DNA of 64,000 nucleotides from Streptomyces sp. A1136 (GTDB taxonomy: Bacteria > Actinomycetota > Actinomycetes > Streptomycetales > Streptomycetaceae), in contig NZ_SSBJ01000009.1 in assembly GCF_004795055.1 (NCBI RefSeq), forward strand, positions 124,001 to 188,000. Direction: 5' to 3'. Below, in pieces: positions 26,355 through 35,721 of the stretch. A program made the translations under genes and the position numbers. The first letter of the stretch is position 1, and each line of letters opens with the position of its first letter. Below the pieces are notes generated by a model. It was not told the origin of the DNA. It made no database searches and was given only the letters and a program-made list of their open reading frames with translations.

Positions 26355-27528
26355 CGGGGCCCCCGATCAGCATCGAGGGAGCGCCGTCGACGCGGGTCAG
26401 GATCACCGTCGCCGAGTGCGGTCCCTGCGGCTTGACCTTCTTGCGCAATTCCTCCGGCTCGATCGCCGAGCCGCGCTTCTTGACCGTCAGGATGCCGACG
26501 CCGCGCTCGCGCAGCAGCGCCTTGAGCTTCTTCAGGCCGAACGGCAGCACGTCGGTGATCTCGTACGCGGTCGCGTACGGGGTCGCGCGCAGCTCGTCCG
26601 CGGTGATGTAGGCGATGGTCGGGTCGATGAGGCGCCCGCCCAATTGCTCGGCGACCTCCGCGACGAGATGCGCGCGGATCACGGCGCCGTCGGGCTCGTA
26701 GAGGTACCGGCCGACCGGTCCCGCCTCGGGATCGGGCAGCGGATCGGCGGTGCGCAGCGCGCGCGGCCCCGGCAGCAGGGTGGCCCGTACGCTGCCGGGC
26801 TCCGTCCCGAACCACAGCACGGCCTCCTTCACGTCCCCCTGGTCGGAGATCCACTCGGCCTCGGCCTCCGCCGGGACGGCCTCGTGCGGGATGCCGGGGG
26901 CGATCTTGATCGCCCCGTACGGGGCGCTGCGCGCGGTCGCGACGGCCCAGGACAGCGGCGGCGAGTAGCTCTCGGGGTCGAAGATCCGGCCCCGTCCGCC
27001 GCGCCGCGCCGGGTCGATGAAGACGGCGTCGTGGCCACCGGTGTCGACGGTGGTCACGTCCGCCTCCCGGACCTCGATCAGGTCCGCCAGCCCCAGCGCC
27101 TCCGCGTTGGCCCGGGCGACGGCGACCGTCAGCGGGTCGTGGTCCACCGCCGTCACCCGGATGCCCAGCCGGGCCAGGGCCAGCGCGTCCCCGCCGATGC
27201 CGCAGCAGAGGTCCGCGACGCTGCGGACGCCGAGGGCGGCGAGTCGCCCGGCGCGGTAGTCCGCGACCGAGGCGCGGGTGGCCATCTCGCCGCCGCCGGG
27301 GGTGAAGTACATCCGGGAGGCGTCCCGGGCCCCGAACTTCGCCACCGCCCGCTGCCGCAACCGCGCCTGCCCGAGCGCGGCGGACACCAGGGCGGCCGGG
27401 TGCTCGCGGCGCAGACGGGTGGCCACGGCCAGTTCCCGGGCCGGGTCGTAGTCGTGGAGCGAGTCGAGGAGGGCGCGCCCCTCGGGGGTGAGGAGGGCGG
27501 CGAAGTCTTCGGGGGTCACGCCGTCCAT
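26341..27528 (-). CDS. Class I SAM-dependent methyltransferase with THUMP-like C-terminal part
   Basis: 395 residues. The SAM-binding motif is VADLCCGIGGDALALARLG (about residues 98-116), followed by DHDPLTVAVARANAEALGL and the motif-IV-like FIDPARRGGRGRIFDP. The C-terminal part (YEITDVLPFGLKKLKALLRERGVGILTVKKRG) matches the THUMP-like domain found in this family, so an RNA substrate is plausible. The start at ATG 27528 (MDGVTPEDFAALLTPEGRALL) fits the conserved N-terminus; the frame extends upstream without coding character. CACACT lies 8 nt before the ATG, a weak -10. Confidence 0.8.
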   Translation of the reverse strand: MDGVTPEDFAALLTPEGRALLDSLHDYDPARELAVATRLRREHPAALVSAALGQARLRQRAVAKFGARDASRMYFTPGGGEMATRASVADYRAGRLAALGVRSVADLCCGIGGDALALARLGIRVTAVDHDPLTVAVARANAEALGLADLIEVREADVTTVDTGGHDAVFIDPARRGGRGRIFDPESYSPPLSWAVATARSAPYGAIKIAPGIPHEAVPAEAEAEWISDQGDVKEAVLWFGTEPGSVRATLLPGPRALRTADPLPDPEAGPVGRYLYEPDGAVIRAHLVAEVAEQLGGRLIDPTIAYITADELRATPYATAYEITDVLPFGLKKLKALLRERGVGILTVKKRGSAIEPEELRKKVKPQGPHSATVILTRVDGAPSMLIGGPAEAR

Positions 27529-27621
27529 TGTCGGCCAGTGTGGGCCAGTCGATGGAAGGTCGAAGGCCGTTCGCGGTGTCTGCCGGGCGACCGGGGGAGT
27601 GTCCTGGGAGTATCCGTCGCT

Positions 27622-28566
27622 ATGCAGCCTGTACGACAAAAGGGAAATACGACGCAACAAGGTCATCGGCCGGCGGCGCGTCCGCTCGGCCGGTACGGGG
27701 TGGCCCTCGCCGCGCTGCTGATCGCCGCGCTGGGCACCGCATGCGGCTCCGCCGACCCGCCCGCGACCAAGCCCAAGGGCGGCCAGGGCGGCGAAGGGGC
27801 GGGCGCGGCGGGCGCGCTCGCGAACCCGGCCGAGCAGCAGAAGGCCGCCCTGCAGGCCCGGATCGCCGCGGCGAAGAAGTGGAAACTGGCCAAGCCGCCG
27901 CTGACGGCCCCGCCCGCGCCCAAGACCAAGCCGGAGATCACCACCCGCGACGGCTTCGAGGTCGAGGGGCAGGAGGACCTCCCGCCGGTCTTCACCACGG
28001 TCCCCACCGAGGACAAGGTCGTCTTCCTGACGATCGACGACGGCGCCGAGAAGGACCCCGAGTTCCTCAAGATGATGAAGGAACTCAAGATCCCCTACAC
28101 GGCCTTCCTCAGCGACTACCTGGTCCGGGACAACTACCCGTACTTCAAGGAGATGCAGGCCGCGGGCGTCACCCTGAACAACCACACGCTCAACCACCGC
28201 TACCTGCCGGCCCTCGACTACGAGAAGCAGCGCGAGGAGATCTGCGGGCAGCAGGACACCATCCAGAAGGAGTTCGGCAAGCGGCCGACGCTCTTCCGGC
28301 CGCCCTACGGCAACTACAACCAGGACACCCTGCGCGCGGCCAAGTCCTGCGGCATCAAGGCGGTCCCGCTGTGGAACGCCGAGGCGTTCGTCAACCGCAT
28401 GGACTGGCGCGAATGGGACCGCGACCTCCACCCGGGTGACATCATCCTCACGCACTTCCGGGGCCGGGAGGACTGGAAGGGCACGATGCCTGACATGATC
28501 CGTCATGTCATGAAGACCGTCACGGACAAGGGTTACGCCGTGGCTCGCCTGGAGGACTACTTGTGA
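27622..28566 (+). CDS. Polysaccharide deacetylase lipoprotein (first of tandem pair)
   Basis: 314 residues. Lipoprotein signal with lipobox LGTAC near residue 41, an Ala/Lys/Pro linker, then a NodB (CE4) domain: FLTIDDG (motif 1; Ile replaces the usual Phe), NNHTLNH (motif 2 His residues), RPPYGNYN (motif 3), and DIILTHF (motif 5). These enzymes deacetylate GlcNAc or MurNAc residues in cell-wall glycans. It is anchored outside the membrane. Its stop overlaps the start of a close paralogue (GTGA). Start ATG 27622; GGGAG lies 12 nt upstream, so initiation is not certain. Confidence 0.88.
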   Translation: MQPVRQKGNTTQQGHRPAARPLGRYGVALAALLIAALGTACGSADPPATKPKGGQGGEGAGAAGALANPAEQQKAALQARIAAAKKWKLAKPPLTAPPAPKTKPEITTRDGFEVEGQEDLPPVFTTVPTEDKVVFLTIDDGAEKDPEFLKMMKELKIPYTAFLSDYLVRDNYPYFKEMQAAGVTLNNHTLNHRYLPALDYEKQREEICGQQDTIQKEFGKRPTLFRPPYGNYNQDTLRAAKSCGIKAVPLWNAEAFVNRMDWREWDRDLHPGDIILTHFRGREDWKGTMPDMIRHVMKTVTDKGYAVARLEDYL

Positions 28567-29441
28567 ACTACGCGCGCCGGTTGGTAGCCGGAACGCTCGC
28601 AGCCGGCGCGCTCGCGCTGTCCCTCTCGGGGTGCGGGAACAGCGTGGACCCCATCGAACGACTGGGGCGCAAGACCAAGCAGGAGACGGGGAAGCCCTCG
28701 GCCTCCCCGTCCACCGCCGCCTCGTCCCCCGCGCCGGCGCCCTCGGCCGACGAGGCCTACCGCAAGTGGGGCCTCGCGACGCCGGTGCAGTACGCGCCGA
28801 AGCCCGCGCAGAAGCCGCAACTCCCCAAGCCCGCACCGGGCAAGCCGGCCGTCATAGACCGAATACCCGTCGCGCCGGGCGACAAGGTCGTCTTCCTGAC
28901 CTTCGACGACGGCGCGGAGAAGGACCCGCAGTTCCTGAAGATGGCGGCCGACCTCAAGCTGCCGATCAGCATGTTCCTCACGGACAACGTGGCCTCGTCC
29001 GACTACGGCCACTTCCAGACGCTGCGCGACAACGGCAGCGGCAGCACGATAAACAACCACACCCTGACCCATCCGAACCTGCGCACGCTGGGCTTCGCGG
29101 CGCAGAAGAAGGAGATATGCGGGCAGCAGGAACGCCTGGAGAAGCGCTTCGGCACCAAACCGACCCGCTTCCGCCCGCCGTTCGGCAATTACAACGACGA
29201 CACCCTCAAGGCCGCCTCCGAGTGCGGCATCTCGCAGGTCGTGCTGTGGCGCGTGTCGATGCAGATAACCGGCTTCCAGTACGCCGAGGGCTCCGCCCTC
29301 CGCCCCGGGGACATCATCCTCGCCCACTTCCGCGGCCCGGCCGAGCTCAAGGGCGAGTCGGAAACCCAGATGACCACGCATATGCTCCAGCGCATCCAGG
29401 AACAGGGGTTCAAGATCGCCCGCCTGGAGGACTACCTGTAG
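28563..29441 (+). CDS. Polysaccharide deacetylase lipoprotein (second of tandem pair)
   Basis: 292 residues. Signal peptide with lipobox LSGC near residue 24, a Ser/Pro/Ala linker, and a NodB domain with FLTFDDG, INNHTLTH, RPPFGNYN and DIILAHF, so all metal and catalytic motifs are retained. The two proteins share long stretches (VVFLT-DDGAEKDP-FLK, CGQQ, ARLEDYL at the end), which shows a tandem duplication. The GTG start overlaps the upstream TGA, implying translational coupling and matched expression. Confidence 0.9.
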   Translation: MNYARRLVAGTLAAGALALSLSGCGNSVDPIERLGRKTKQETGKPSASPSTAASSPAPAPSADEAYRKWGLATPVQYAPKPAQKPQLPKPAPGKPAVIDRIPVAPGDKVVFLTFDDGAEKDPQFLKMAADLKLPISMFLTDNVASSDYGHFQTLRDNGSGSTINNHTLTHPNLRTLGFAAQKKEICGQQERLEKRFGTKPTRFRPPFGNYNDDTLKAASECGISQVVLWRVSMQITGFQYAEGSALRPGDIILAHFRGPAELKGESETQMTTHMLQRIQEQGFKIARLEDYL

Positions 29442-29487
29442 GGGGGCGGGGTGTCGGCGGGGGCTTCGGGGCTGTCGGCAGGGCGGA

Positions 29488-29517
29488 ATCAGGGTCGGCC
29501 ACATCAGGGTCGGCCAC
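29488..29517 (+). repeat. Two tandem 15-bp direct repeats
   Basis: ATCAGGGTCGGCCAC occurs twice in direct succession in the gap between the deacetylase pair and the VOC gene. Function unknown; upstream of the VOC promoter. Confidence 0.9.
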
Positions 29518-29588
29518 GCCAAGGCCCGACCCCCTCGCATTCCTATCCCGTCGTCACGGGCCGGTCATGGACCCGCGCGCAAAGTCGA

Positions 29589-29618
29589 TGGACATCGGTC
29601 GCCGGGCCGGTCGATAGT
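29589..29618 (+). promoter_or_regulatory. Promoter of the VOC gene, leaderless
   Basis: TGGACA (29589-29594), an 18-bp spacer, and GATAGT (29613-29618), which ends 6 nt before ATG 29625. Confidence 0.55.
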
Positions 29619-29624
29619 GCGCCC

Positions 29625-29999
29625 ATGGCTTCCTTGATCCGACACATCACCATCGACTGTTCCGACGCCTACCGCCTGGCGCAGTTCTGGGCCGCCGTCC
29701 TGGACGGCTCGCTCGCCCCTGATGACTTCCCCGGCGATCCCGAGGCGATGGTCGTGACGTCCGGTGCACACCTGCTCTTCGTGACGGTGACCGATGCCAA
29801 GACGGTCAAGAACCGCGTGCACATGGACCTCCAGCCGCAGGACCGGTCGCGGGACGAAGAGGTGGAGCGCGTCCTCGCCTTGGGCGCGACGGTGGTCGGC
29901 GACCACCGCAAGCCCGACGGGACGGGCTGGGTGACCCTGGCCGATCCCGAAGGCAACGAGTTCTGCGTGGAGCGCAGCGCGGCCGAGCGCGCCAACTGA
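29625..29999 (+). CDS. VOC family (glyoxalase-fold) protein
   Basis: 124 residues. MASLIRHITIDCSDAYRLAQFWAAVL and GWVTLADPEGNEFCVE are the usual first and last beta-alpha elements of Streptomyces glyoxalase/bleomycin-resistance-type proteins. His and Glu in positions that often bind metal are seen (HITID and EFCVE). Substrate unknown; most such small members are uncharacterised. Convergent with the SEDS gene 74 bp downstream. Confidence 0.8.
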   Translation: MASLIRHITIDCSDAYRLAQFWAAVLDGSLAPDDFPGDPEAMVVTSGAHLLFVTVTDAKTVKNRVHMDLQPQDRSRDEEVERVLALGATVVGDHRKPDGTGWVTLADPEGNEFCVERSAAERAN

Positions 30000-30073
30000 C
30001 AGTGGGTGGTCGCGGGGGCGACACCGGCCCGTGCCGGCCCCCCGCCGTCCCGCCCCCCGAAGCCCCCGCCCCC

Positions 30074-31477
30074 TCAACTCCTCAACGGTGGCACCAGCGG
30101 TGTGATGGTGGTTTCCACCGGCCCCCGGGCGTCCGCCTCGCGTTGGCGCTCCGCGCTGTCGCTGATGCGCAGCAGCAAGGCGATCATGATCCAGTTGGCC
30201 AGCAGGGACGAGCCGCCCTTCGCCAGGAAGGGCAGGGCCTTGCCCGTCAGTGGGATCAGCCCCGTCACGCCGCCGGCGACCACGAACACCTGGAGCGCCA
30301 GCGCCGCCGCGAGGCCCACCGCCAGGAGTTTGCCGAACGGGTCCCGCGCCGCCAGGGCCATGCGCAGCCCCCGCTGGACGAGGAGCGCGTAGAGCAGCAG
30401 GACCGCCATCACGCCGGCCAGGCCGAGTTCCTCGCCCACCGTCGTCAGGATGAAGTCGCTGCGCCCCGCGAACTTGATGAGCTCCGGGTGGCCCATGCCG
30501 AGCCCGGTGCCGGTGATCCCGCCGGTACCGAAGCTGAACAGCGCCTGCGCCGACTGATCGGAGGTGACGCCCGGAGGCCGGTCCTTCCAGTAGTAGGACA
30601 GGGGGTTGAGCCAGGCCGCCACGCGCGCCTTCACGTGCGGCTCCGTCGAGCCCACGACGAACGCGCCGCCCGCCGCCATGACCAGGCCGCAGACGATCCA
30701 GCTGGTGCGTTCCGTGGCCACGTAGAGCATCACCACGAAGACGCCGAAGAAGATGAGCGACGTCCCCAGGTCGCGTTCGAAGACCAGCACCAGCAGGGAC
30801 ACGATCCACACGGTGACGATCGGGCCGAGCTGGCGCATCGGCGGCAGTCGCATGCCCAGGAACTTGCGGCCCGTCAGGGCCAGCGAGTCGCGGTGGACGA
30901 CCAGGTACCCGGCGAAGAACACCGCGATCATGATCTTCACGAACTCGCCGGGCTGGAGAGAGAACCCGAGCAGGATGATCCAGCGCTTGGCGCCGTAGGT
31001 GTCCGCGCCAAAGAAGGCCGGGGCGATGAGCAGCACCAGCGCCACGGCCATCGTGATGTAGATGAAGCGCTGCAACAGTCTGTGGTCGCGCAGCAGCGCC
31101 ACCACCAGCAGGCAGGCCGCGACCCCGACCACGGTCCACATCAGTTGGCCGGGCGCGTTGGCGTCGGACCCGTACCGCTCGATGTACCCCTGGTCCAGAC
31201 GGTGGATGAGGACGAGCCCGAGACCGGTCAGCAGCATGGCGAGCGGGAAGATCAGCGGATCGGCGTACGGCGCGAACCGGCGGATGCCCAGGTGCCCGAC
31301 CAGCGCGAGCAGCGACAGGCTGATCGTGAAGCCCGTGAGCTGGGGCGGCAGCACACCGTTCATGGCGAGACCGGCCTCGGCGTGGCCGAAAACGGCGATG
31401 CCGATCACGAGGACGAGCAGCAACGCTTCGGTACGACGGCGGGCGCCGGCGATCGTCAGCGGCCTCAGTCCCCGCAC
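30074..31477 (-). CDS. SEDS family protein (FtsW/RodA type)
   Basis: 467 residues with 10-12 membrane segments. Family signatures are SLQPGEFVKIMIAVFFAGYL (residues about 180-199), VFERDLGTSLIFFG, GITGTGLGMGHP and VGEELGLAG. SEDS proteins polymerise lipid II glycan strands with a partner class B PBP. No PBP gene is adjacent, so this is not the member next to ftsI or the classical rodA-pbp pair. It may be one of the extra Streptomyces SEDS paralogues. Start GTG 31477. It diverges from groES. Confidence 0.88.
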   Translation of the reverse strand: MRGLRPLTIAGARRRTEALLLVLVIGIAVFGHAEAGLAMNGVLPPQLTGFTISLSLLALVGHLGIRRFAPYADPLIFPLAMLLTGLGLVLIHRLDQGYIERYGSDANAPGQLMWTVVGVAACLLVVALLRDHRLLQRFIYITMAVALVLLIAPAFFGADTYGAKRWIILLGFSLQPGEFVKIMIAVFFAGYLVVHRDSLALTGRKFLGMRLPPMRQLGPIVTVWIVSLLVLVFERDLGTSLIFFGVFVVMLYVATERTSWIVCGLVMAAGGAFVVGSTEPHVKARVAAWLNPLSYYWKDRPPGVTSDQSAQALFSFGTGGITGTGLGMGHPELIKFAGRSDFILTTVGEELGLAGVMAVLLLYALLVQRGLRMALAARDPFGKLLAVGLAAALALQVFVVAGGVTGLIPLTGKALPFLAKGGSSLLANWIMIALLLRISDSAERQREADARGPVETTITPLVPPLRS

Positions 31478-31611
31478 GGGAGGCCTGCGCCGTCGGTATT
31501 AGGGCGTTTTATCTTCATATCCACTACGACGAGGAACCCCTGGCGATGGTTCCTGGGGGCCCGACCGGGGCGGTCCGGAAGGGGGCGATCCGCAATCCGT
31601 CGGGTGGCGTG

Positions 31612-31638
31612 TTGGCACTCCGCTTGACCGAGTGCTAA
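31612..31638 (+). promoter_or_regulatory. CIRCE element 1 (HrcA operator)
   Basis: TTGGCACTC-N9-GAGTGCTAA matches the CIRCE consensus at 17 of 18 arm positions. The groES -35 hexamer lies in its 9-bp spacer, so HrcA binding would block RNA polymerase. Confidence 0.93.
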
Positions 31639-31653
31639 TCGCCGGAATAGTCT
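31624..31653 (+). promoter_or_regulatory. groES-groEL1 promoter
   Basis: TTGACC (31624-31629), an 18-bp spacer, TAGTCT (31648-31653). Start of transcription expected near 31660, at the left edge of CIRCE 2. Confidence 0.85.
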
Positions 31654-31658
31654 CGCAC

Positions 31659-31685
31659 CTGGCACTCGCCCCTGGTGAGTGCCAA
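31659..31685 (+). promoter_or_regulatory. CIRCE element 2 (HrcA operator)
   Basis: CTGGCACTC-N9-GAGTGCCAA, with perfectly complementary inner arms. It covers about +1 to +26 of the transcript, so it could act both as operator and as a hairpin in the mRNA leader. Confidence 0.9.
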
Positions 31686-31781
31686 CACAGCGACAGGCAG
31701 GTCCGGCACCCGCGACGACGGATCGACCTGGTCGCCACCTCAGACAGTTAACCCCGGATCTCCGAAGGGGGAGGTCGGATC

Positions 31782-32090
31782 GTGACGACCGCCAGCTCCA
31801 AGGTTGCCATCAAGCCGCTTGAGGACCGCATTGTGGTCCAGCCGCTCGACGCCGAGCAGACCACGGCCTCCGGCCTGGTCATCCCGGACACCGCGAAGGA
31901 GAAGCCCCAGGAGGGCGTCGTCCTTGCGGTCGGTCCGGGTCGCTTCGAGGACGGCCAGCGTCTCCCGCTGGACGTCAGCGTCGGCGACATCGTGCTGTAC
32001 AGCAAGTACGGCGGCACCGAAGTGAAGTACAGCGGCGAGGAGTACCTCGTCCTCTCGGCTCGCGACGTGCTCGCGATCGTCGAGAAGTAA
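31782..32090 (+). CDS. groES: Co-chaperonin GroES
   Basis: 102 residues, heptameric lid of Gro[37 protein letters not shown] includes the mobile loop, and [34 protein letters not shown] is the C-terminal signature. GTG start with GGAGG at 31769-31773. First gene of the HrcA/CIRCE-controlled operon; groEL1 follows 138 bp later. Confidence 0.98.
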   Translation: MTTASSKVAIKPLEDRIVVQPLDAEQTTASGLVIPDTAKEKPQEGVVLAVGPGRFEDGQRLPLDVSVGDIVLYSKYGGTEVKYSGEEYLVLSARDVLAIVEK

Positions 32091-32118
32091 GACACTTCTC
32101 CAGTTTTGCTTTGAGCTG

Positions 32119-32158
32119 CGCCCCTGGTCACCCTGCTGATGCCGGGGGGCGAGGGGCG
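32119..32158 (+). terminator. Hairpin in the groES-groEL1 gap
   Basis: CGCCCCT (32119-32125) pairs with AGGGGCG (32152-32158), with further partial pairing inside. It could act as an attenuator or RNA-processing site that sets the ratio of groES to groEL mRNA. Confidence 0.4.
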
Positions 32159-32219
32159 TAGTTCGTTCTAGGCGGTGGCGGTCGCGGTGAGCGGCCGAGG
32201 ATCGCAACGAGAGGACTGA

Positions 32220-33857
<1,638 letters not shown>

Positions 33858-33900
33858 CGCTCGTCAGGGCAGGCTCGGTCGAGAAGTCGGCCGGCTGACG

Positions 33901-33946
33901 AAAGCCCCGGTCCCCGCCGCTGCGAAGCGGTGGTGACCGGGGCTTT
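33901..33946 (+). terminator. Terminator after groEL1
   Basis: AAAGCCCCGGTC (33901-33912) pairs perfectly with GACCGGGGCTTT (33935-33946), with an inner GC-rich stem and a GCGAA loop region. Followed by CCCG. A strong, probably bidirectional terminator, since the next gene is convergent. Confidence 0.85.
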
Positions 33947-33967
33947 CCCGTGCCGTGGGGGCCGCCG

Positions 33968-34750
33968 TCACATGCCCATGTCGGGGGTCGTGCCACCGGA
34001 GGCCGAGCCCATGCCGGTGCCGGTGCCGGTGCCGGTGCCCATGTCCGCGCCCATGCCCGTGCCCGTGCCCATCTGCCTCATCAGGCCGGGGGCGTCGTAG
34101 TACCACCAGCCCTCCGCGATCTGGCCGTTCTCGATCCGGAAGGTGGTGCAGCCCGACATGGCGACCTCCTGGCCCGTCGGGGCCATTCCCATGAAGTCGC
34201 CCTTGTGCCGTCCGGTCCAGTTCCACAGGGTGGTGACGCAGTCGCCTTCGGCGATCTGGCGGTGCAGGTCGAAGGTGAAGTCGAAGGCGTCGCGCCACAT
34301 GGTCATGCTGCGGCGCAGGCCCTCTCGGCCGTCGCCGGTGCCCGGCTGCCGCATCATGTCGTGTTCCATGTAGTCGGCCGCGACGCATTCCTCCATGACG
34401 TCGAAGTTGCCCTTCTCCGCCAGCTCCTCGAAGATCCGGTTCACGAGCAGCTTGTTGAGGTACTCGTCGCGGACGACGTCCAGGTTCATGAACTTCGGCA
34501 TGCCCTCGCAGAGGGCCACCATCTCCTGGAACATCCGGTCCGTCTCCGGAAGCTGAGAGTTCCTCATCGCCTCCTCGTAGGAGGGGAATTCGACGAGGTC
34601 GACGTAGTGCGTCTTCGCGTCGCGGTCCCGGCCGATCATCGTGTGGGTGACCGTCCGTCGGCCGCTCGCCTGCTCCGCCCAGCGGTCGATGAGCGCGTTC
34701 ATCTCCTCGAACCGCTTGGTTTCGTAATCAATCACCTGAACGAAAGTCAT
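33968..34750 (-). CDS. SnoaL-like (NTF2-fold) protein with N-terminal alpha/beta-barrel domain
   Basis: 260 residues. Residues 1-95 (MTFVQVIDYETKRFEEMNAL, HYVDLVEFPSYEEAMRNSQLPET) look like a dimeric alpha/beta barrel. Residues about 100-225 form an NTF2/SnoaL domain (NRIFEELAEKGNFDVMEECVA, HKGDFMGMAPTGQEV, FRIENGQIAEGWWYYD). The last 35 residues are Met/Gly/Thr repeats coded by a GCCGGT hexanucleotide tract. Ester-cyclase-type annotation is usual for this architecture; no substrate can be inferred. TAAACT at 34786-34791 on the minus strand is a possible -10, and GGAGG lies upstream of the ATG. Confidence 0.75.
   Translation of the reverse strand: MTFVQVIDYETKRFEEMNALIDRWAEQASGRRTVTHTMIGRDRDAKTHYVDLVEFPSYEEAMRNSQLPETDRMFQEMVALCEGMPKFMNLDVVRDEYLNKLLVNRIFEELAEKGNFDVMEECVAADYMEHDMMRQPGTGDGREGLRRSMTMWRDAFDFTFDLHRQIAEGDCVTTLWNWTGRHKGDFMGMAPTGQEVAMSGCTTFRIENGQIAEGWWYYDAPGLMRQMGTGTGMGADMGTGTGTGTGMGSASGGTTPDMGM
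34013..34036 (+). repeat. Hexanucleotide repeat (GCCGGT)4 inside a coding region
   Basis: Four perfect tandem GCCGGT units, flanked by degenerate GCCCGT/GCCCAT units to about 34070. On the minus strand they encode the Gly-Thr-rich tail of the SnoaL-like protein. A likely site of slippage length variation in frame. Confidence 0.9.
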
Positions 34751-34828
34751 CGCGCGTCGCCTCCCGGGGTGGATGGGATACGTCCAGTTTAGGGAGGATT
34801 GCCCCGGTCGGCGCAGCTCTCGGGGCGA

Positions 34829-35602
34829 CTACTGGGGGCCGTACTTGCGGCCCGTACGCGAGGACACCCCGCCCAGGAGCCCGCGCGGCGTCAGCTTCAC
34901 CACGCCCATCAGCGCCTTGTACCGGGGGTCGGGGATGGAGACGGTCTTGCCGCGCGCGAGGTCGGCCAGCGCCGCCGCCACCAGCTTGTCGGCGTCGAGC
35001 CACATCCAGCCCGGGATGTTGTCGGTTCCCATCCCGGCCCGCTGGTGGAACTCGGTCCGTACGAACCCCGGGCACAGCGCCATCATCCGCACCCCGCTCC
35101 CGGCCAGGTCCTTCGCCGCGCCCTGGGTGAACTGCACGACCCAGGCCTTGCTCGCCCCGTAGGTCCCGCGCGGTACGAAGGCGGCGACCGAGGCCACGTT
35201 GATCACGCCCCCGCGCCCCCGCGAACGCATCGACTCGGCCGCCGCCGAAGTCAGCCGCAGCACCGCTTCGATGTGCACCTTCAACATCGTCAGCTCGTCC
35301 GCCATGGACACCTGGAGGTAGCGGCCCTTGTTGCCGAAGCCCGCGTTGTTGACCAGCAGGTCCACCGGGTGGGTGCGGTCGCCGAGGCGCGCCTCGACCG
35401 CGGCGATGCCCTTCTCCGTGGACAGGTCGGCCATCAGTACCTCGGCCTCGATGCCGTGCCGGTCGTGCAGTTCGGTGGCCTGCTCGCCCAAGCGTTCCGT
35501 GTCCCGCGCCACCAGCACCAGGTTGTGTCCCTGGGCGGCGAGCCGCCGGGCGAAGGCGGCGCCGATGCCCGCCGTGGATCCCGTAATCAACGCAGTCGTC
35601 AT
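34829..35602 (-). CDS. Short-chain dehydrogenase/reductase
   Basis: 257 residues, classical SDR. Cofactor motif TGSTAGIG (residues about 7-14), NNAGFGNKG, catalytic Ser in VASVAAF and Tyr/Lys in YGASKAW. Basic residues after beta-2 (ARDTERLG) suggest NADP(H). Substrate unknown. It is divergent from the LysR gene with 119 bp between them, so the regulator may control it. TAGGTT (35609-35614, minus strand) ends 6 nt before the ATG. Confidence 0.88.
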   Translation of the reverse strand: MTTALITGSTAGIGAAFARRLAAQGHNLVLVARDTERLGEQATELHDRHGIEAEVLMADLSTEKGIAAVEARLGDRTHPVDLLVNNAGFGNKGRYLQVSMADELTMLKVHIEAVLRLTSAAAESMRSRGRGGVINVASVAAFVPRGTYGASKAWVVQFTQGAAKDLAGSGVRMMALCPGFVRTEFHQRAGMGTDNIPGWMWLDADKLVAAALADLARGKTVSIPDPRYKALMGVVKLTPRGLLGGVSSRTGRKYGPQ

Positions 35603-35608
35603 AGGCGC

Positions 35609-35614
35609 AACCTA
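35609..35614 (-). promoter_or_regulatory. -10 box for leaderless SDR mRNA
   Basis: TAGGTT on the minus strand, 6 nt before ATG 35602. Confidence 0.5.
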
Positions 35615-35709
35615 GCTTTATTCGGAGCCGGGTTCGCCTACAGGTCCCGGCCTGGGCGGGCAGTCCCAAAGCGAGCCATGGGCATCTCCTCCCCGGTCAA
35701 AGGAGGGCT

Positions 35710-35715
35710 TATGCT
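35710..35715 (+). promoter_or_regulatory. -10 box for leaderless LysR-type gene mRNA
   Basis: TATGCT ends 6 nt before GTG 35722. AGGAGGG at 35701-35707 lies upstream of the -10 and so would not be in the mRNA. Confidence 0.5.
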
Positions 35716-35721
35716 CGAAGG

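Larger units (their letters stand above)
31478..31781. other. Divergent control region SEDS gene-groES
   Basis: About 300 bp without a gene. It holds the groES promoter and two CIRCE elements listed separately. The left part (31500-31530) is AT-rich and may carry the SEDS gene promoter, but I could not fix a -35/-10 pair. Confidence 0.7.
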
